Positions 32,330-40,755 of a DNA stretch of 53,583 nt are shown in pieces. The position numbers and the translations under genes are program-made. Origin of the DNA: Caballeronia glathei (lineage in GTDB: Bacteria; Pseudomonadota; Gammaproteobacteria; Burkholderiales; Burkholderiaceae); the NCBI RefSeq assembly GCF_000698595.1, contig NZ_JFHC01000059.1, forward strand, positions 1 through 53,583. Direction: 5' to 3'. The notes under the pieces are model-generated. The model was given only the letters and a program-made list of their open reading frames with translations. It was not told the DNA's origin and made no database searches. The first letter of the stretch is position 1. Every line of letters begins with the position of its first letter.

Positions 32330-33124
32330 TCAGTTTTGCGTGCACAGGCCGGCCGCCTGAGCGCGCTTGATTCGTATTCGGTCGCGGCAGGCGTCGCCGA
32401 AGGCGCGGAAGATCGCGCTCGACAGCACGTCGCTCGCGTGCTTCCACTCGGGGTGCCATTGCACGCCGAGCGCGAACGCACGCGAATGCGCGACGCTCAC
32501 CGCCTCGATGAGCCCGTCGGGGGCGACGGCTTCGATTGCGAGGCCATCGGCGAGACGCTCGATGCCTTGTCCATGCAGCGAATTCACGCGCGCCTCGCGC
32601 AGGCCGGCGAGCGTGTGCAGCACACCGCCCGCGCTGATGCGCACCGCATGCGACGGCCCGTATTGCACATCGAGCGCGTCGTCCTCGCGTTCGCGATGGT
32701 CCGCATACGGCCCCGCCGCGTGCACGCTCTGATGCAGCGTGCCGCCGAAGACGACGTTCATCTCCTGAAAGCCGCGGCAGATGGCGAGCACGGGAACGCC
32801 GGCGTCGATCGCGGCGCGCATCAGCGGCAGCGTGGTGGCGTCGCGTGCGGCGTCGTGCAGCGTGCCGGGTGCGGCAGGCACGCCGCCGTAGCGATGTGGC
32901 TCGACGTTCGAACGGCTGCCGGTGAAGAGCAGGCCGTCCACGGCCGACAGCACGTCGGCCGCCGCCTGCCGCGCGCCGAGCGCGGGCAGCACGACGGCAA
33001 GCGCATGTGCGCCGTCGACGATCGCGTCGATGTACTTTTCCCCCGCCACGTGCGACGGATGCGGCCCCGACATGATGCGGTCCGCGCTGATGCCGACTAC
33101 AGGACGATTTCGCATTGGTGCCAT
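32330..33124 (-). CDS. puuD: Gamma-glutamyl-gamma-aminobutyrate hydrolase
   Basis: A 264-residue class I glutamine-amidotransferase-like hydrolase. The nucleophile Cys is in PVLAICRGFQEMNVVFGGTL and the His/Glu pair in GVQWHPEWK. The N-terminal RPVVGISADR is typical of PuuD. It frees GABA from gamma-glutamyl-GABA, the last glutamylated intermediate of the Puu pathway. GGTGAG five bases upstream supports ATG 33124. As the first gene of the leftward operon, its promoter must lie within 33125-33906. Confidence 0.93.
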   Translation of the reverse strand: MAPMRNRPVVGISADRIMSGPHPSHVAGEKYIDAIVDGAHALAVVLPALGARQAAADVLSAVDGLLFTGSRSNVEPHRYGGVPAAPGTLHDAARDATTLPLMRAAIDAGVPVLAICRGFQEMNVVFGGTLHQSVHAAGPYADHREREDDALDVQYGPSHAVRISAGGVLHTLAGLREARVNSLHGQGIERLADGLAIEAVAPDGLIEAVSVAHSRAFALGVQWHPEWKHASDVLSSAIFRAFGDACRDRIRIKRAQAAGLCTQN

Positions 33125-33906
33125 GACGTCTCACCGAAAATTCGCGCCGGATAGCGGCGCTTGCATGAGTGATTGCAGCTTGGGCGGACGGCCGCATCCC
33201 CGGCGTTTGCGGACTTCGCAAAACCGTCGGGCGATGCATGCGGGTCTGGGCCCGATGTGATGTCCGGTCGCGGCGGCTACGCGCGTGCAGAGGCGCACGC
33301 ATGCCTGCGCGTGCTCACGCGTGAGGAACGCAACGAGCGGGACGAATGGAAAACGGACGTGAAGAGGCGCTACGGCAGCAGCGAAGCCACGCCAACGCAA
33401 TGCACGGCGATGAAGGCGCGTGCGGCGACGGAGTTGTGGCGTCGCACGGAACGGCGCGACAGGATGGTGAATGCGGACAGGAAGCGGCGATCGATAAGCC
33501 TGCCGCAGCGATCGGCGATGGACATGTCGGCGCGGGGCTGGCCCGCGTACTGACATTTGCTCCATCTGACCAGAGGGCTTCGGACTCTCACGATTACACT
33601 CGTTTGGCGGTGTTGACGTTTGATGCCCCGTGGATGAAGCACGCGAAGCGTTTCACCGGAAAGGGGCGGGGGCTGGTGCCGGGCGTGCTGGTGTGCGTCT
33701 GCATGTCACGGCGGTTCCCTATGTTTGAGGATATACGAGCCAAAAACGCCGTCAATACGTTTTTTCGTTAGTTCGTCGTGCAATCCGAAGCGTGCGCACG
33801 CGCGACGTGTGGCGCATCTCCGCTGCCCGCCGGGCCTGAATCGGGACCGCGTGATTCAATTCGCCGATAATTACGCCTCGTTCGCCAATCCCGTCAATTC
33901 GAGCCG
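33125..33906. other. 782-bp divergent region between puu operon and liv operon
   Basis: Frames such as 33173-33553 (plus) are Arg/Ser/Ala rich with no domain, and none is supported as a gene. The section 33560-33780 is distinctly lower in GC, which suits promoters for both flanking operons. No clear operator palindrome was identified. Confidence 0.5.
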
Positions 33907-35784
33907 ATGTTTGCAAACCTGCTGGTACAACTCGTCAATGGACTCGCCGATGCCTGCGCGCTCTTTCTCGTCGCATCCGGCCTCTCGCTGATTTTCGGCG
34001 TGACGCGCATCGTCAACTTCGCGCATGGCTCGTTCTACATGCTCGGCGTCTATGTTGCGTACAGCCTGACGAGCCGCTTCGGCGCGACGCTCGCGGGCTT
34101 CTGGCTCTCCGTCGTGGCGGCGGCGCTGGTGGTCGCGGTGATCGGCGCGCTCGTCGAGGTGTGGGTGCTGAGGCGCATCTATCACGCGCCCGAGCTGTTC
34201 CATCTGCTCGCGACGTTCGCGCTGGTGCTGATCTTTCGCGACGCCGCGCTCTATATATGGGGTCCCGAAGACCTGTTCGGCCCGCGCGCGCCGCATCTTG
34301 CCGGCGCGATCGAACTGCTCGGCCATTCGCTGCCCGCCTACGACATCGCGCTGATCGCGATCGGTCCGCTCGTGCTCGCGATGCTCTGGTACGCACTTGC
34401 GCGCACGCGCTGGGGCACGCTCGTGCGCGCCGCGACCAACGACCGCGAAATGCTCGGCGCGCTCGGCGTCAACCAGACCTGGCTTTTCACCGGGGTGTTC
34501 TTCGCGGGCGCGTTTCTCGCGGGACTCGGCGGCGCGCTGCAGGTGCCGCGCATGTCGGCGAATCTTTCGCTCGACCTGGAGACGATCGGCAACGCGTTCG
34601 TGGTCGTGGTCGTGGGGGGCATGGGCTCGATTCCGGGCGCGTTCGTCGCCGCGCTGCTGATCGCGGAGATCAAGGCGCTGTGCATCGGCATCGGGCACGT
34701 GTCGATAGGCGGCATCGACTTTTCGCTGAGCAAGTTCACGCTCGTCGCGGAGTTCGTGGTGATGGCGATCGTGCTCGTGCTGCGCCCCTGGGGCCTGCTC
34801 GGGCGCGCGCAAGGGGCAGTGCGTTCGATGGCCGCCGCCGAGACGCCGCTGCGGCCCGCGAGCCGTCGCGCGAAGGCGCTCGGCGCGATCGTGCTGGCGC
34901 TCCTCGTGCTCGCGCCGCTCACGGCAGGCGCCTTCCCGTATCTTCCGGTGCTGCTCGTCGAAATCATGATTGCCGTGCTGTTCGCGGCGAGCCTGCACTT
35001 CATCATGGGGCCGGGCGGCATGCATTCGTTCGGTCACGCGGCGTACTTCGGCCTCGGCGCGTACGGCGCGGCGCTCTTCCTCAAGGTGTTCGCGTTGCCG
35101 ATGGAAGCCGCGCTCGTGCTCGGCCCGCTGCTGGCGGGATTCGGCGCGCTGGTGTTCGGCTGGTTCTGCGTGCGGCTCTCGGGCGTGTATCTCGCGATGC
35201 TCACGCTCGCGTTCGCGCAGATCGTGTGGTCGGTCGTGTTCCAGTGGGACGCGGTGACGGGCGGCAGCAACGGCATTCTCGGCCTGTGGCCCTCGCCGTG
35301 GCTGAGTTCGCCCGTTGCCTACTACTATGCGACGCTCGTCTTCGCTGTCGCGGGCGTGTCGCTCTTGCGCCGCATGCTGTTCGCGCCGCTCGGCTACGCG
35401 ATGCGCGCCTCGCGCGATTCGCCTTTGCGTGCCGAAGCCATCGGCATCGACACGCAGCGCATCCAGTGGGCCTCGTTCGTGATCGCGTCGCTGTTTTGCG
35501 GACTGGCCGGATCGCTGTATGCGTTCTCGAAGGGCAACATTTCACCCGAGGCGATCAGCGTGGCCCGGTCCGTCGACGGTCTCGTCATGGTGCTGCTCGG
35601 CGGCCTGCAGACACTCGCCGGGCCGATCGTCGGCGCTGCGGTGTTCACGTGGCTCCAGGACACGGTGGCGCGCCAGACCGACTACTGGCAGGCGCTCCTC
35701 GGCGCCGCGATCCTGCTGCTCGTGATCGCGTTCCCGCAGGGCATCGTCGGCTTCGTGCGCGCGAAGTTCGCGGAGGCGGAATGA
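33907..35784 (+). CDS. Fused LivH-LivM permease of a branched-chain-amino-acid-type ABC importer
   Basis: A 625-residue inner-membrane protein. Residues 1-300 are LivH-like (GLSLIFGVTRIVNFAHGSFYMLG; NAFVVVVVGGMGSIPGAFVAALL). Residues 320-620 are LivM-like (GPGGMHSFGHAAYFGLGAYGAALF; VMVLLGGLQTLAGPIVGAAVFTW). Both permease halves are therefore on one chain. Its stop overlaps the LivG start by four bases (ATGA), so the proteins are translationally coupled. The start lacks a strong SD. Substrate may be an amino acid, amide or urea-like compound. Confidence 0.93.
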   Translation: MFANLLVQLVNGLADACALFLVASGLSLIFGVTRIVNFAHGSFYMLGVYVAYSLTSRFGATLAGFWLSVVAAALVVAVIGALVEVWVLRRIYHAPELFHLLATFALVLIFRDAALYIWGPEDLFGPRAPHLAGAIELLGHSLPAYDIALIAIGPLVLAMLWYALARTRWGTLVRAATNDREMLGALGVNQTWLFTGVFFAGAFLAGLGGALQVPRMSANLSLDLETIGNAFVVVVVGGMGSIPGAFVAALLIAEIKALCIGIGHVSIGGIDFSLSKFTLVAEFVVMAIVLVLRPWGLLGRAQGAVRSMAAAETPLRPASRRAKALGAIVLALLVLAPLTAGAFPYLPVLLVEIMIAVLFAASLHFIMGPGGMHSFGHAAYFGLGAYGAALFLKVFALPMEAALVLGPLLAGFGALVFGWFCVRLSGVYLAMLTLAFAQIVWSVVFQWDAVTGGSNGILGLWPSPWLSSPVAYYYATLVFAVAGVSLLRRMLFAPLGYAMRASRDSPLRAEAIGIDTQRIQWASFVIASLFCGLAGSLYAFSKGNISPEAISVARSVDGLVMVLLGGLQTLAGPIVGAAVFTWLQDTVARQTDYWQALLGAAILLLVIAFPQGIVGFVRAKFAEAE

Positions 35785-36566
35785 CACTGCTGCGCGTGAC
35801 GAACCTCTCGAAATCCTTCGATGGCGTAAAGGCCGTCGACGATGTCTCCTTCGACCTCGCCGCTGGCCAGCTCCTCGCGCTGATCGGCCCGAACGGCGCG
35901 GGCAAGTCGACGTGCTTCAACATGGTCAACGGACAATTGAAGCCGTCGTCCGGCTCGATCCGTCTCGACGGGGTCGAACTCGTCGGCAGGCGTCCGCGCG
36001 AGATCTGGCGCATGGGTGTCGGACGCACGTTCCAGATCGCGGCCACGTTCAATTCGATGACCGTCATCGAGAACGTGCAGATGGCGCTGGTCTCGCGCGA
36101 GCGGCGCCTGTTCGGCCTGTGGAAGCCGTCGGCGTCATGGCACGCCGACGAGGCGATGGCGCTCCTCGAGCAGGTCGGCATGGCGGAGCACGCAGGGCGC
36201 GCATGCGGCGTGCTTGCCTATGGCGACGTGAAGCGCGTCGAGCTCGCGATCGCGCTCGCGAACCGGCCGAAGCTGCTGCTGATGGACGAACCGACCGCCG
36301 GCATGGCGCCCGGGGAGCGCAACGAACTGATGGCGTTGACCAGGCGGCTCGTGACCGGGCGCAAGATTGGCGTGCTTTTCACCGAGCACAGCATGGACGT
36401 GGTGTTCGCCCATGCGGACAAGCTGATCGTGCTCGCGCGCGGCAGGCTGATCGCCGAGGGCGACGCACAGACGGTGCGCAACGACGCGCGCGTGCAGGAG
36501 GTGTATCTCGGCACCGGCAGGTCGTTCACGCCGCGCGCGGCGCTCGAAGACGGAGTCACGCTATGA
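35781..36566 (+). CDS. livG: LivG-type ABC transporter ATPase
   Basis: A 261-residue ATPase. Walker A GPNGAGKS is at residues 36-43, the signature region is VLAYGDVKRVELAIAL, and Walker B LLLMDEPTAGM follows. EHSMDVVFAHADKLIVLARG is the H-loop. LivG proteins commonly show LAYG instead of the LSGGQ signature. ATG 35781 overlaps the permease stop, and its own stop overlaps the LivF start (ATGA at 36563-36566). It works in a heterodimer with the next gene product on the cytoplasmic face. Confidence 0.95.
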   Translation: MTLLRVTNLSKSFDGVKAVDDVSFDLAAGQLLALIGPNGAGKSTCFNMVNGQLKPSSGSIRLDGVELVGRRPREIWRMGVGRTFQIAATFNSMTVIENVQMALVSRERRLFGLWKPSASWHADEAMALLEQVGMAEHAGRACGVLAYGDVKRVELAIALANRPKLLLMDEPTAGMAPGERNELMALTRRLVTGRKIGVLFTEHSMDVVFAHADKLIVLARGRLIAEGDAQTVRNDARVQEVYLGTGRSFTPRAALEDGVTL

Positions 36567-37282
36567 CGGCGGGCGACGCGATGCTGAAGGTGTCCGGCCT
36601 GAACGCGTTCTATGGGCGCGCGCAGATCCTGTTCGATGTCGGCTTCGAAGTGGCGCGCGGCGAGGTCGTGGCGCTGATGGGGCGCAACGGCGCAGGCAAG
36701 TCGACGACGATGAAGGCGCTCATGGGCCTCTTGCCGCGCACGCGCGGCAGCGTGACGTTCCGGGGCCGCGACATCGGCGCGCTGGCGCCGTACCGCATCG
36801 CGCGCCTCGGGCTCGGCTACGTGCCTGAAGACCGGCGCGTCTTCGGCGATCTTTCGGTGGCGGAGAATCTCGACACCGGCCGCCAGCCGCCGCGCGAAGG
36901 CGCGCCGGCATGGACGCCGGACAAGCTCTTTCGCCTCTTTCCGAACCTCGGCGAGATGCGCGCTCGCGCCGCGAGCCGCATGAGCGGCGGCGAGCAGCAG
37001 ATGCTCACCGTGTCGCGCACGCTGATGGGCAATCCGTATCTCGTCCTGCTCGACGAACCGTCCGAAGGCGTGGCGCCCGTGATCGTCGAGCAGATGGCGA
37101 ACATGATCCTCGAACTGAAGCGCGAAGGGCTGTCGATTCTGCTCTCCGAGCAGAACATGCATTTCGCCGAACTGGTCAGCGATCGCGCCTACGTGCTCGA
37201 AAAAGGCCAGATCCGTTTCAGCGGCACGATGGACGAACTCGCGCGCAGCGACGAAGTCAGGCGCAACCATCTCAGCGTGTAG
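36563..37282 (+). CDS. livF: LivF-type ABC transporter ATPase
   Basis: A 239-residue ATPase. Walker A GRNGAGKS is at 40-47, the signature is MSGGEQQMLTVSRTL, Walker B is LVLLDEPSEGVAPV, and the H-loop-like SEQNMHFAELVSDRAYVLEKG follows. LGYVPEDRRVFGDLSVAENL is the usual Q-loop stretch of LivF. ATG 36563 is fixed by the four-base overlap with LivG. It is the fourth element of the importer with the binding protein 55 bp downstream. Confidence 0.95.
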   Translation: MTAGDAMLKVSGLNAFYGRAQILFDVGFEVARGEVVALMGRNGAGKSTTMKALMGLLPRTRGSVTFRGRDIGALAPYRIARLGLGYVPEDRRVFGDLSVAENLDTGRQPPREGAPAWTPDKLFRLFPNLGEMRARAASRMSGGEQQMLTVSRTLMGNPYLVLLDEPSEGVAPVIVEQMANMILELKREGLSILLSEQNMHFAELVSDRAYVLEKGQIRFSGTMDELARSDEVRRNHLSV

Positions 37283-37337
37283 GCGCCGCGCGCTGGCACA
37301 ATCCTGTTTTCTTGAGCATTCATCCGGAGAGACTTTC

Positions 37338-38549
37338 ATGACGCGTGCGGGAACGCTCCTACGCCTGACGGTAATCGCAACCACGACGTTCGCCGCAACC
37401 GGCGTATCCGCGGTATACGCCGAGACGATCAAAATTGGCGAGATCAACAGCTACAAGGCGCAACCCGCGTTTCTCGGGCCGTACAAGAATGGCTGGAACC
37501 TTGCACTCGACGAGATCAACGCGGCCGGCGGCGTCGACGGCAGGAAGCTCGAAGTCGTCTCGCGCGACGACAACGGAAACCCCGGCGACACGATCCGCGT
37601 GGCGCAGGAGCTCGTCGCGCGCGAGCAGGTGAAGCTCCTGTTCGGCGGCTATCTGTCGAACACCGGCCTCGCTCTCGCCGACTATGCGAAGCAGCGCCGC
37701 ATCTTCTTTCTCGCCGCCGAGCCGCTCACCGACAAGATCGTCTGGCAGGACGGCAACAAGTACACGTACCGCCTGCGCCCGTCCACCTACATGCAGGTGG
37801 CGATGCTCGTGCCGGAGGCCGCGAAGCTGAAGAAGAAGCGCTGGGCGCTCGTCTATCCGAACTACGAGTACGGCCAGTCGGCGGCCGCGACGTTCAAGCG
37901 TCTCCTGAAGGCGGCGCAGCCGGACGTGGAGTTCGTGGCGGAGCAGGCCACGCCGCTTGGCAGCGTCGATGCGGGCGCTGTCACGCAGGCTCTCGCCGAC
38001 GCGAAGCCCGACGCGATCTTCAACGTGCTGTTCAGCGCGGACCTGGGCAAGTTCGTGCGCGAGGGCAACACGCGCGGGCTCTTCAAGGACCGCGCGGTCG
38101 TGTCGCTGCTGACGGGGGAGCCCGACTACCTCGATCCGCTCGGCGCGGAGGCGCCGGTCGGCTGGATCGTGACGGGCTACCCGTGGTATTCCATCGATAC
38201 GCCCGCCAACAAGAAGTTCGTCGCCGACTATCGCGCGAAGTATCACGACTATCCGCGGCTCGGCTCGGTAGTGGGCTACAGCGCGATGATGTCGCTCGCG
38301 AACGGCCTGAAGAAAGCCGGCTCGACCGATCCGGACAAGCTCGCCGCCGCGTTCAAGGGGCTTGCCGTCGATACGCCGTTCGGCCCGATCACGTACCGCG
38401 TGCAGGACAACCAGTCGACGATGGGCGCCTACGTGGGCGTGACGGGGCTGAAAGATGGCAAGGGCGTGATGACCTCGTTCCGCTACATCGACGGCGCGAG
38501 CGTGCAGCCGCCGGACGCCGAAGTGAAGAAACTGCGCCCTGCCGATTAG
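37338..38549 (+). CDS. livK: Periplasmic substrate-binding protein, LivK/type 1
   Basis: A 403-residue exported protein. The signal peptide is cut after VYA, giving mature ETIKIGEINSYKAQPAF. A two-lobe receptor-family ligand-binding domain follows: GWNLALDEINAAGGVDGRKLEVVSRDDNGNPG and LLFGGYLSNTGLALADYAKQ. The ligand is not predictable: hydrophobic amino acid, amide or urea-like. SD GGAGAG precedes the ATG. It is the last gene of the liv unit, ending ten bases before the convergent glycosylase. Confidence 0.93.
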   Translation: MTRAGTLLRLTVIATTTFAATGVSAVYAETIKIGEINSYKAQPAFLGPYKNGWNLALDEINAAGGVDGRKLEVVSRDDNGNPGDTIRVAQELVAREQVKLLFGGYLSNTGLALADYAKQRRIFFLAAEPLTDKIVWQDGNKYTYRLRPSTYMQVAMLVPEAAKLKKKRWALVYPNYEYGQSAAATFKRLLKAAQPDVEFVAEQATPLGSVDAGAVTQALADAKPDAIFNVLFSADLGKFVREGNTRGLFKDRAVVSLLTGEPDYLDPLGAEAPVGWIVTGYPWYSIDTPANKKFVADYRAKYHDYPRLGSVVGYSAMMSLANGLKKAGSTDPDKLAAAFKGLAVDTPFGPITYRVQDNQSTMGAYVGVTGLKDGKGVMTSFRYIDGASVQPPDAEVKKLRPAD

Positions 38550-38559
38550 GCGAAACCCT

Positions 38560-39144
38560 TCATTGTGCTTTCGGAAAGGGCTTGCTGACGAACTTCGATC
38601 CGGCAAGCCCGAAGCGCCACGGCACTTCCATCGCCTTCGTGATGCCGATGCGCGGCCCGCTCACGATCGGGAATGCCTCGCCTGCCGCCTCGACCTGAAA
38701 CGGCGGCTGCGTCAGCGCCATGCCGTTGTTGCGGTGTGTGATGCCGAGCGCCTGCCCCAGGCGCCCCGGCCCCGAGCACAGCAGCTTCACCGGTTCCAGG
38801 CCGCGGCGCTCGCGCATCACGTCGATGCCGGTGAGCGGCTCGATTGCGCGAATCAGGACGCCGGCGCCGTGCCCGGCCTCGCGGCACACGAAATTCAGGC
38901 ACCAGTGAATGCCGTACGACCGGTAGACATACGCGTGCCCGGGCGGCCCGAACATGACGGCGTTGCGTGGCGTTGGCCCGGAAAAGGTGTGCGATGCCGG
39001 GTCTTCGCGGTCGTAGGCTTCCGTTTCGACGATGCGGCCGCCGACGCCGTCGACGGTCAGCACGGCGCCGATCAAGAGGCGCGCGACGACTTCGGACGGG
39101 GCGGAGAAATCGATCTCGGAGGGCAGGGCGTTCACAGGCATCAT
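38560..39144 (-). CDS. DNA-3-methyladenine glycosylase (AAG/MPG type)
   Basis: A 194-residue monofunctional glycosylase removing alkylated purines from DNA. GRIVETEAYDREDPASHTF carries the base-flipping and catalytic Glu/Tyr region. HAYVYRSYGIHWCLNFVC and GVLIRAIEPL complete the AAG fold, and LLCSGPGRLGQALGITHRNNG is the conserved C-terminal loop. Start is ATG 39144 or 39141, neither with an obvious SD. It is convergent with livK and divergent from the iron-permease-family gene. Confidence 0.94.
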   Translation of the reverse strand: MMPVNALPSEIDFSAPSEVVARLLIGAVLTVDGVGGRIVETEAYDREDPASHTFSGPTPRNAVMFGPPGHAYVYRSYGIHWCLNFVCREAGHGAGVLIRAIEPLTGIDVMRERRGLEPVKLLCSGPGRLGQALGITHRNNGMALTQPPFQVEAAGEAFPIVSGPRIGITKAMEVPWRFGLAGSKFVSKPFPKAQ

Positions 39145-39184
39145 TCTAGCTAGACTCGCAGGGACGACAACAAGGAGATCGGAC

Positions 39185-39610
39185 ATGAAGACTTCGTGGT
39201 TTCTCAAGTTCTCGAATGCCCTCGCGCAGGTGGCCGGCCGGGCATCCACGTTCGTTGTCGCGGTCGGGCTCGTGGTGGTGTGGGGCATCTCCGGGCCGCT
39301 CTTTCATTTCAGCGATACGTGGCAGCTCGTCATCAACACGTCCACCACGATCGTCACCTTCCTGATGGTCTTCCTCATCCAGAACACGCAGAACCGCGAT
39401 ACCGCCGCGATGCAGATCAAGCTCGACGAACTGATCCGGGCGGTGGACAACGCGCACAACGCGCTGCTCGATCTGGAGGAACTCGACGAGAAGGATCTCG
39501 CCAGGTTCCGCGAGCGCTATGAGCGGCTCGCGAAGCAGGCCCGCACCGACCTGAGCGATGTGCACCGGGACGTCGATCTGCCGAAGGTGGACGAGGGGGA
39601 GCAGAAGTAG
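39185..39610 (+). CDS. Low-affinity iron permease family protein
   Basis: A 141-residue protein with two membrane helices (about 22-45 and 52-75). The family motif INTSTTIVTFLMVFLIQNTQNRDT follows, with a charged cytoplasmic coiled tail after it. This matches the bacterial relatives of fungal Fet4 low-affinity iron permease (PF04120), whose transport role in bacteria is not established. AAGGAG lies seven bases before the ATG; the upstream open frame is antisense to the glycosylase gene. A strong hairpin follows the stop. Confidence 0.9.
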   Translation: MKTSWFLKFSNALAQVAGRASTFVVAVGLVVVWGISGPLFHFSDTWQLVINTSTTIVTFLMVFLIQNTQNRDTAAMQIKLDELIRAVDNAHNALLDLEELDEKDLARFRERYERLAKQARTDLSDVHRDVDLPKVDEGEQK

Positions 39611-39612
39611 CG

Positions 39613-39639
39613 ACGCCCGCAGGCAAGGCCTGCGGGCGT
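39613..39639. terminator. Hairpin terminator between convergent genes
   Basis: ACGCCCGCAGGC (39613-39624), loop AAG and GCCTGCGGGCGT (39628-39639) form a perfect 12-bp stem. A weak TCTCT tail follows. It lies between two convergent stops and probably ends both transcripts. Confidence 0.75.
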
Positions 39640-39659
39640 TCTCTGAAAGCGGTGCGTGC

Positions 39660-39923
39660 TCAGTGTTTCAGGCGGCTTTGCGTCAGTTCGCCGGAATGCG
39701 GATCGACATGGATGTCGTAGAACTGGCCGGCCTTCGTGGCTTCGCCTTCCCAATTGCCGTCGTCGGCTTCGAGGCGCACCGCGTCATAGCCCAGCGCCTT
39801 TACCCTGGCGATAGCGGCCTCCTTTGAAATCCAGTGGGTGCCGGGCTGGTCATGAGCGATCGCTGCGTGGCCGGCCGCGAATGCAAGCAATGCGCCCGCC
39901 GCGAAGATTTGCTTCCTCAACAT
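39660..39923 (-). CDS. Secreted PepSY-domain protein
   Basis: An 87-residue exported protein. Signal peptide MLRKQIFAAGALLAFAAGHA is followed by one PepSY repeat: WISKEAAIARVKALGYDAVRLEADDGNWEGEATKAGQFYDIHVDPHSGELTQSR. PepSY domains bind or inhibit peptidases or modulate envelope sensors; single-domain periplasmic forms are common in Burkholderiaceae. SD GAGGAA lies near the ATG. It is convergent with the iron-permease-family gene. Confidence 0.92.
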   Translation of the reverse strand: MLRKQIFAAGALLAFAAGHAAIAHDQPGTHWISKEAAIARVKALGYDAVRLEADDGNWEGEATKAGQFYDIHVDPHSGELTQSRLKH

Positions 39924-40055
39924 TCAGGTTCCTCGTCAAGTCATGGATGACGAAGCAATCTATCATGCGCGACACCGGCGCATTTTTTGGGATGAGCGTG
40001 CGCGGACCGTTCATGCGCGCCGGTCATCGATGCGTGACCGGCCGCACGTTCGGGC

Positions 40056-40086
40056 TTGCCATCGACCCACGTTTGCGGGATAGAAT
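40056..40086 (+). promoter_or_regulatory. Orphan sigma70-like promoter
   Basis: TTGCCA (40056-40061) and TAGAAT (40081-40086) each match five of six consensus bases, with a 19-bp spacer. No open frame with a good SD follows within 400 bp. A transcript from about 40093 would include the stem-loop at 40117-40144 and could run into flp. Confidence 0.4.
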
Positions 40087-40116
40087 GTGGACCGTGAAAG
40101 TTTGTGGCGCCCGCGG

Positions 40117-40144
40117 CGGATCGGCATCGATAGACACCGATCCG
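40117..40144 (+). repeat. 8-bp perfect stem-loop downstream of orphan promoter
   Basis: CGGATCGG (40117-40124) and CCGATCCG (40137-40144) pair around a 12-nt loop. It could be part of a small RNA or of a structured tad leader. Confidence 0.4.
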
Positions 40145-40537
40145 GGCAGGCCGCCCGGCCCCCTGCGCTTCCCCCCAGATGCGAAGCGCCCTTCGAAGCG
40201 ATAAATACAACGCACAAAGCGACGAAGCAAGGAGCCGGCTGGTTCGGATTCCGTTCGATATCCGCAAACGTTTGTCGCGCCCCGCCGCGATGGGCCGGCT
40301 GTGGCCGGCGCGGCGATCCGCCCGGCGGACCGCTTGAAAAAGCATGATTCTTCTCTATAAAGTTTTTCGGGTTTCTGCCGATTAGCGGGGGCTTTCCGCC
40401 ATCTTCAAACGAAGAATTGAGGGCAATTCAGCCTTCATTTGGCGAGATTATTTCTTTCGACAATCGATAGGATGTGTCTTACTCGGCCCGTGTATGGGTC
40501 GGGTGCACACCTACCTTCTCCCTAAAGGAATAATCAA

Positions 40538-40720
40538 ATGCGCAAACTTTTCAAAGCGTTTGTTCGCGATGAACGCGGCGTGAGCGCCATGGAGTACGCG
40601 GTTCTGGCCGGCATCGTCGTCGTTGCCCTGGCGGCGCTCGGCGGCACCCTGAGTACCGGGTTCGCGGACCTGTTCACCGGTCTCTTCACGAAGGTATCGA
40701 CCGCAGCGAACGGCTCGTAA
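40538..40720 (+). CDS. flp: Flp-type pilin
   Basis: A 60-residue type IVb prepilin, the structural subunit of the Flp/Tad pilus. The short leader ends at Gly14 in DERGVSAMEYAVLAG. After cleavage, Glu falls at mature position 5 with Tyr at 6, the Flp signature. A hydrophobic helix (about 20-42) follows. AAAGGA precedes the ATG. As first gene of the tad locus, with an AT-rich leader, it is probably transcribed strongly. Confidence 0.97.
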   Translation: MRKLFKAFVRDERGVSAMEYAVLAGIVVVALAALGGTLSTGFADLFTGLFTKVSTAANGS

Positions 40721-40755
40721 TAGCCGCTGTGGCAAGGGAGATTCGCAATCCACCC

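Larger units (their letters stand above)
39924..40537. other. 614-bp upstream region of the tad operon
   Basis: No gene supported. Open frames on the minus strand from 39941 are low complexity. It holds an orphan promoter-like element and stem-loop (40056-40144). Then comes an AT-richer flp leader (40340-40537) with a small hairpin TCTTC-AAAC-GAAGA at 40402-40415 and the SD AAAGGA for flp. Confidence 0.55.

Noticed and set aside
33173..33553. Plus-strand frame of 126 codons upstream of the liv genes
   Set aside because: Compositionally biased, no SD, no recognisable domain.
37291..37307. TGGCAC near livK as a sigma-54 promoter
   Set aside because: No TTGC-type -12 element at the required spacing.
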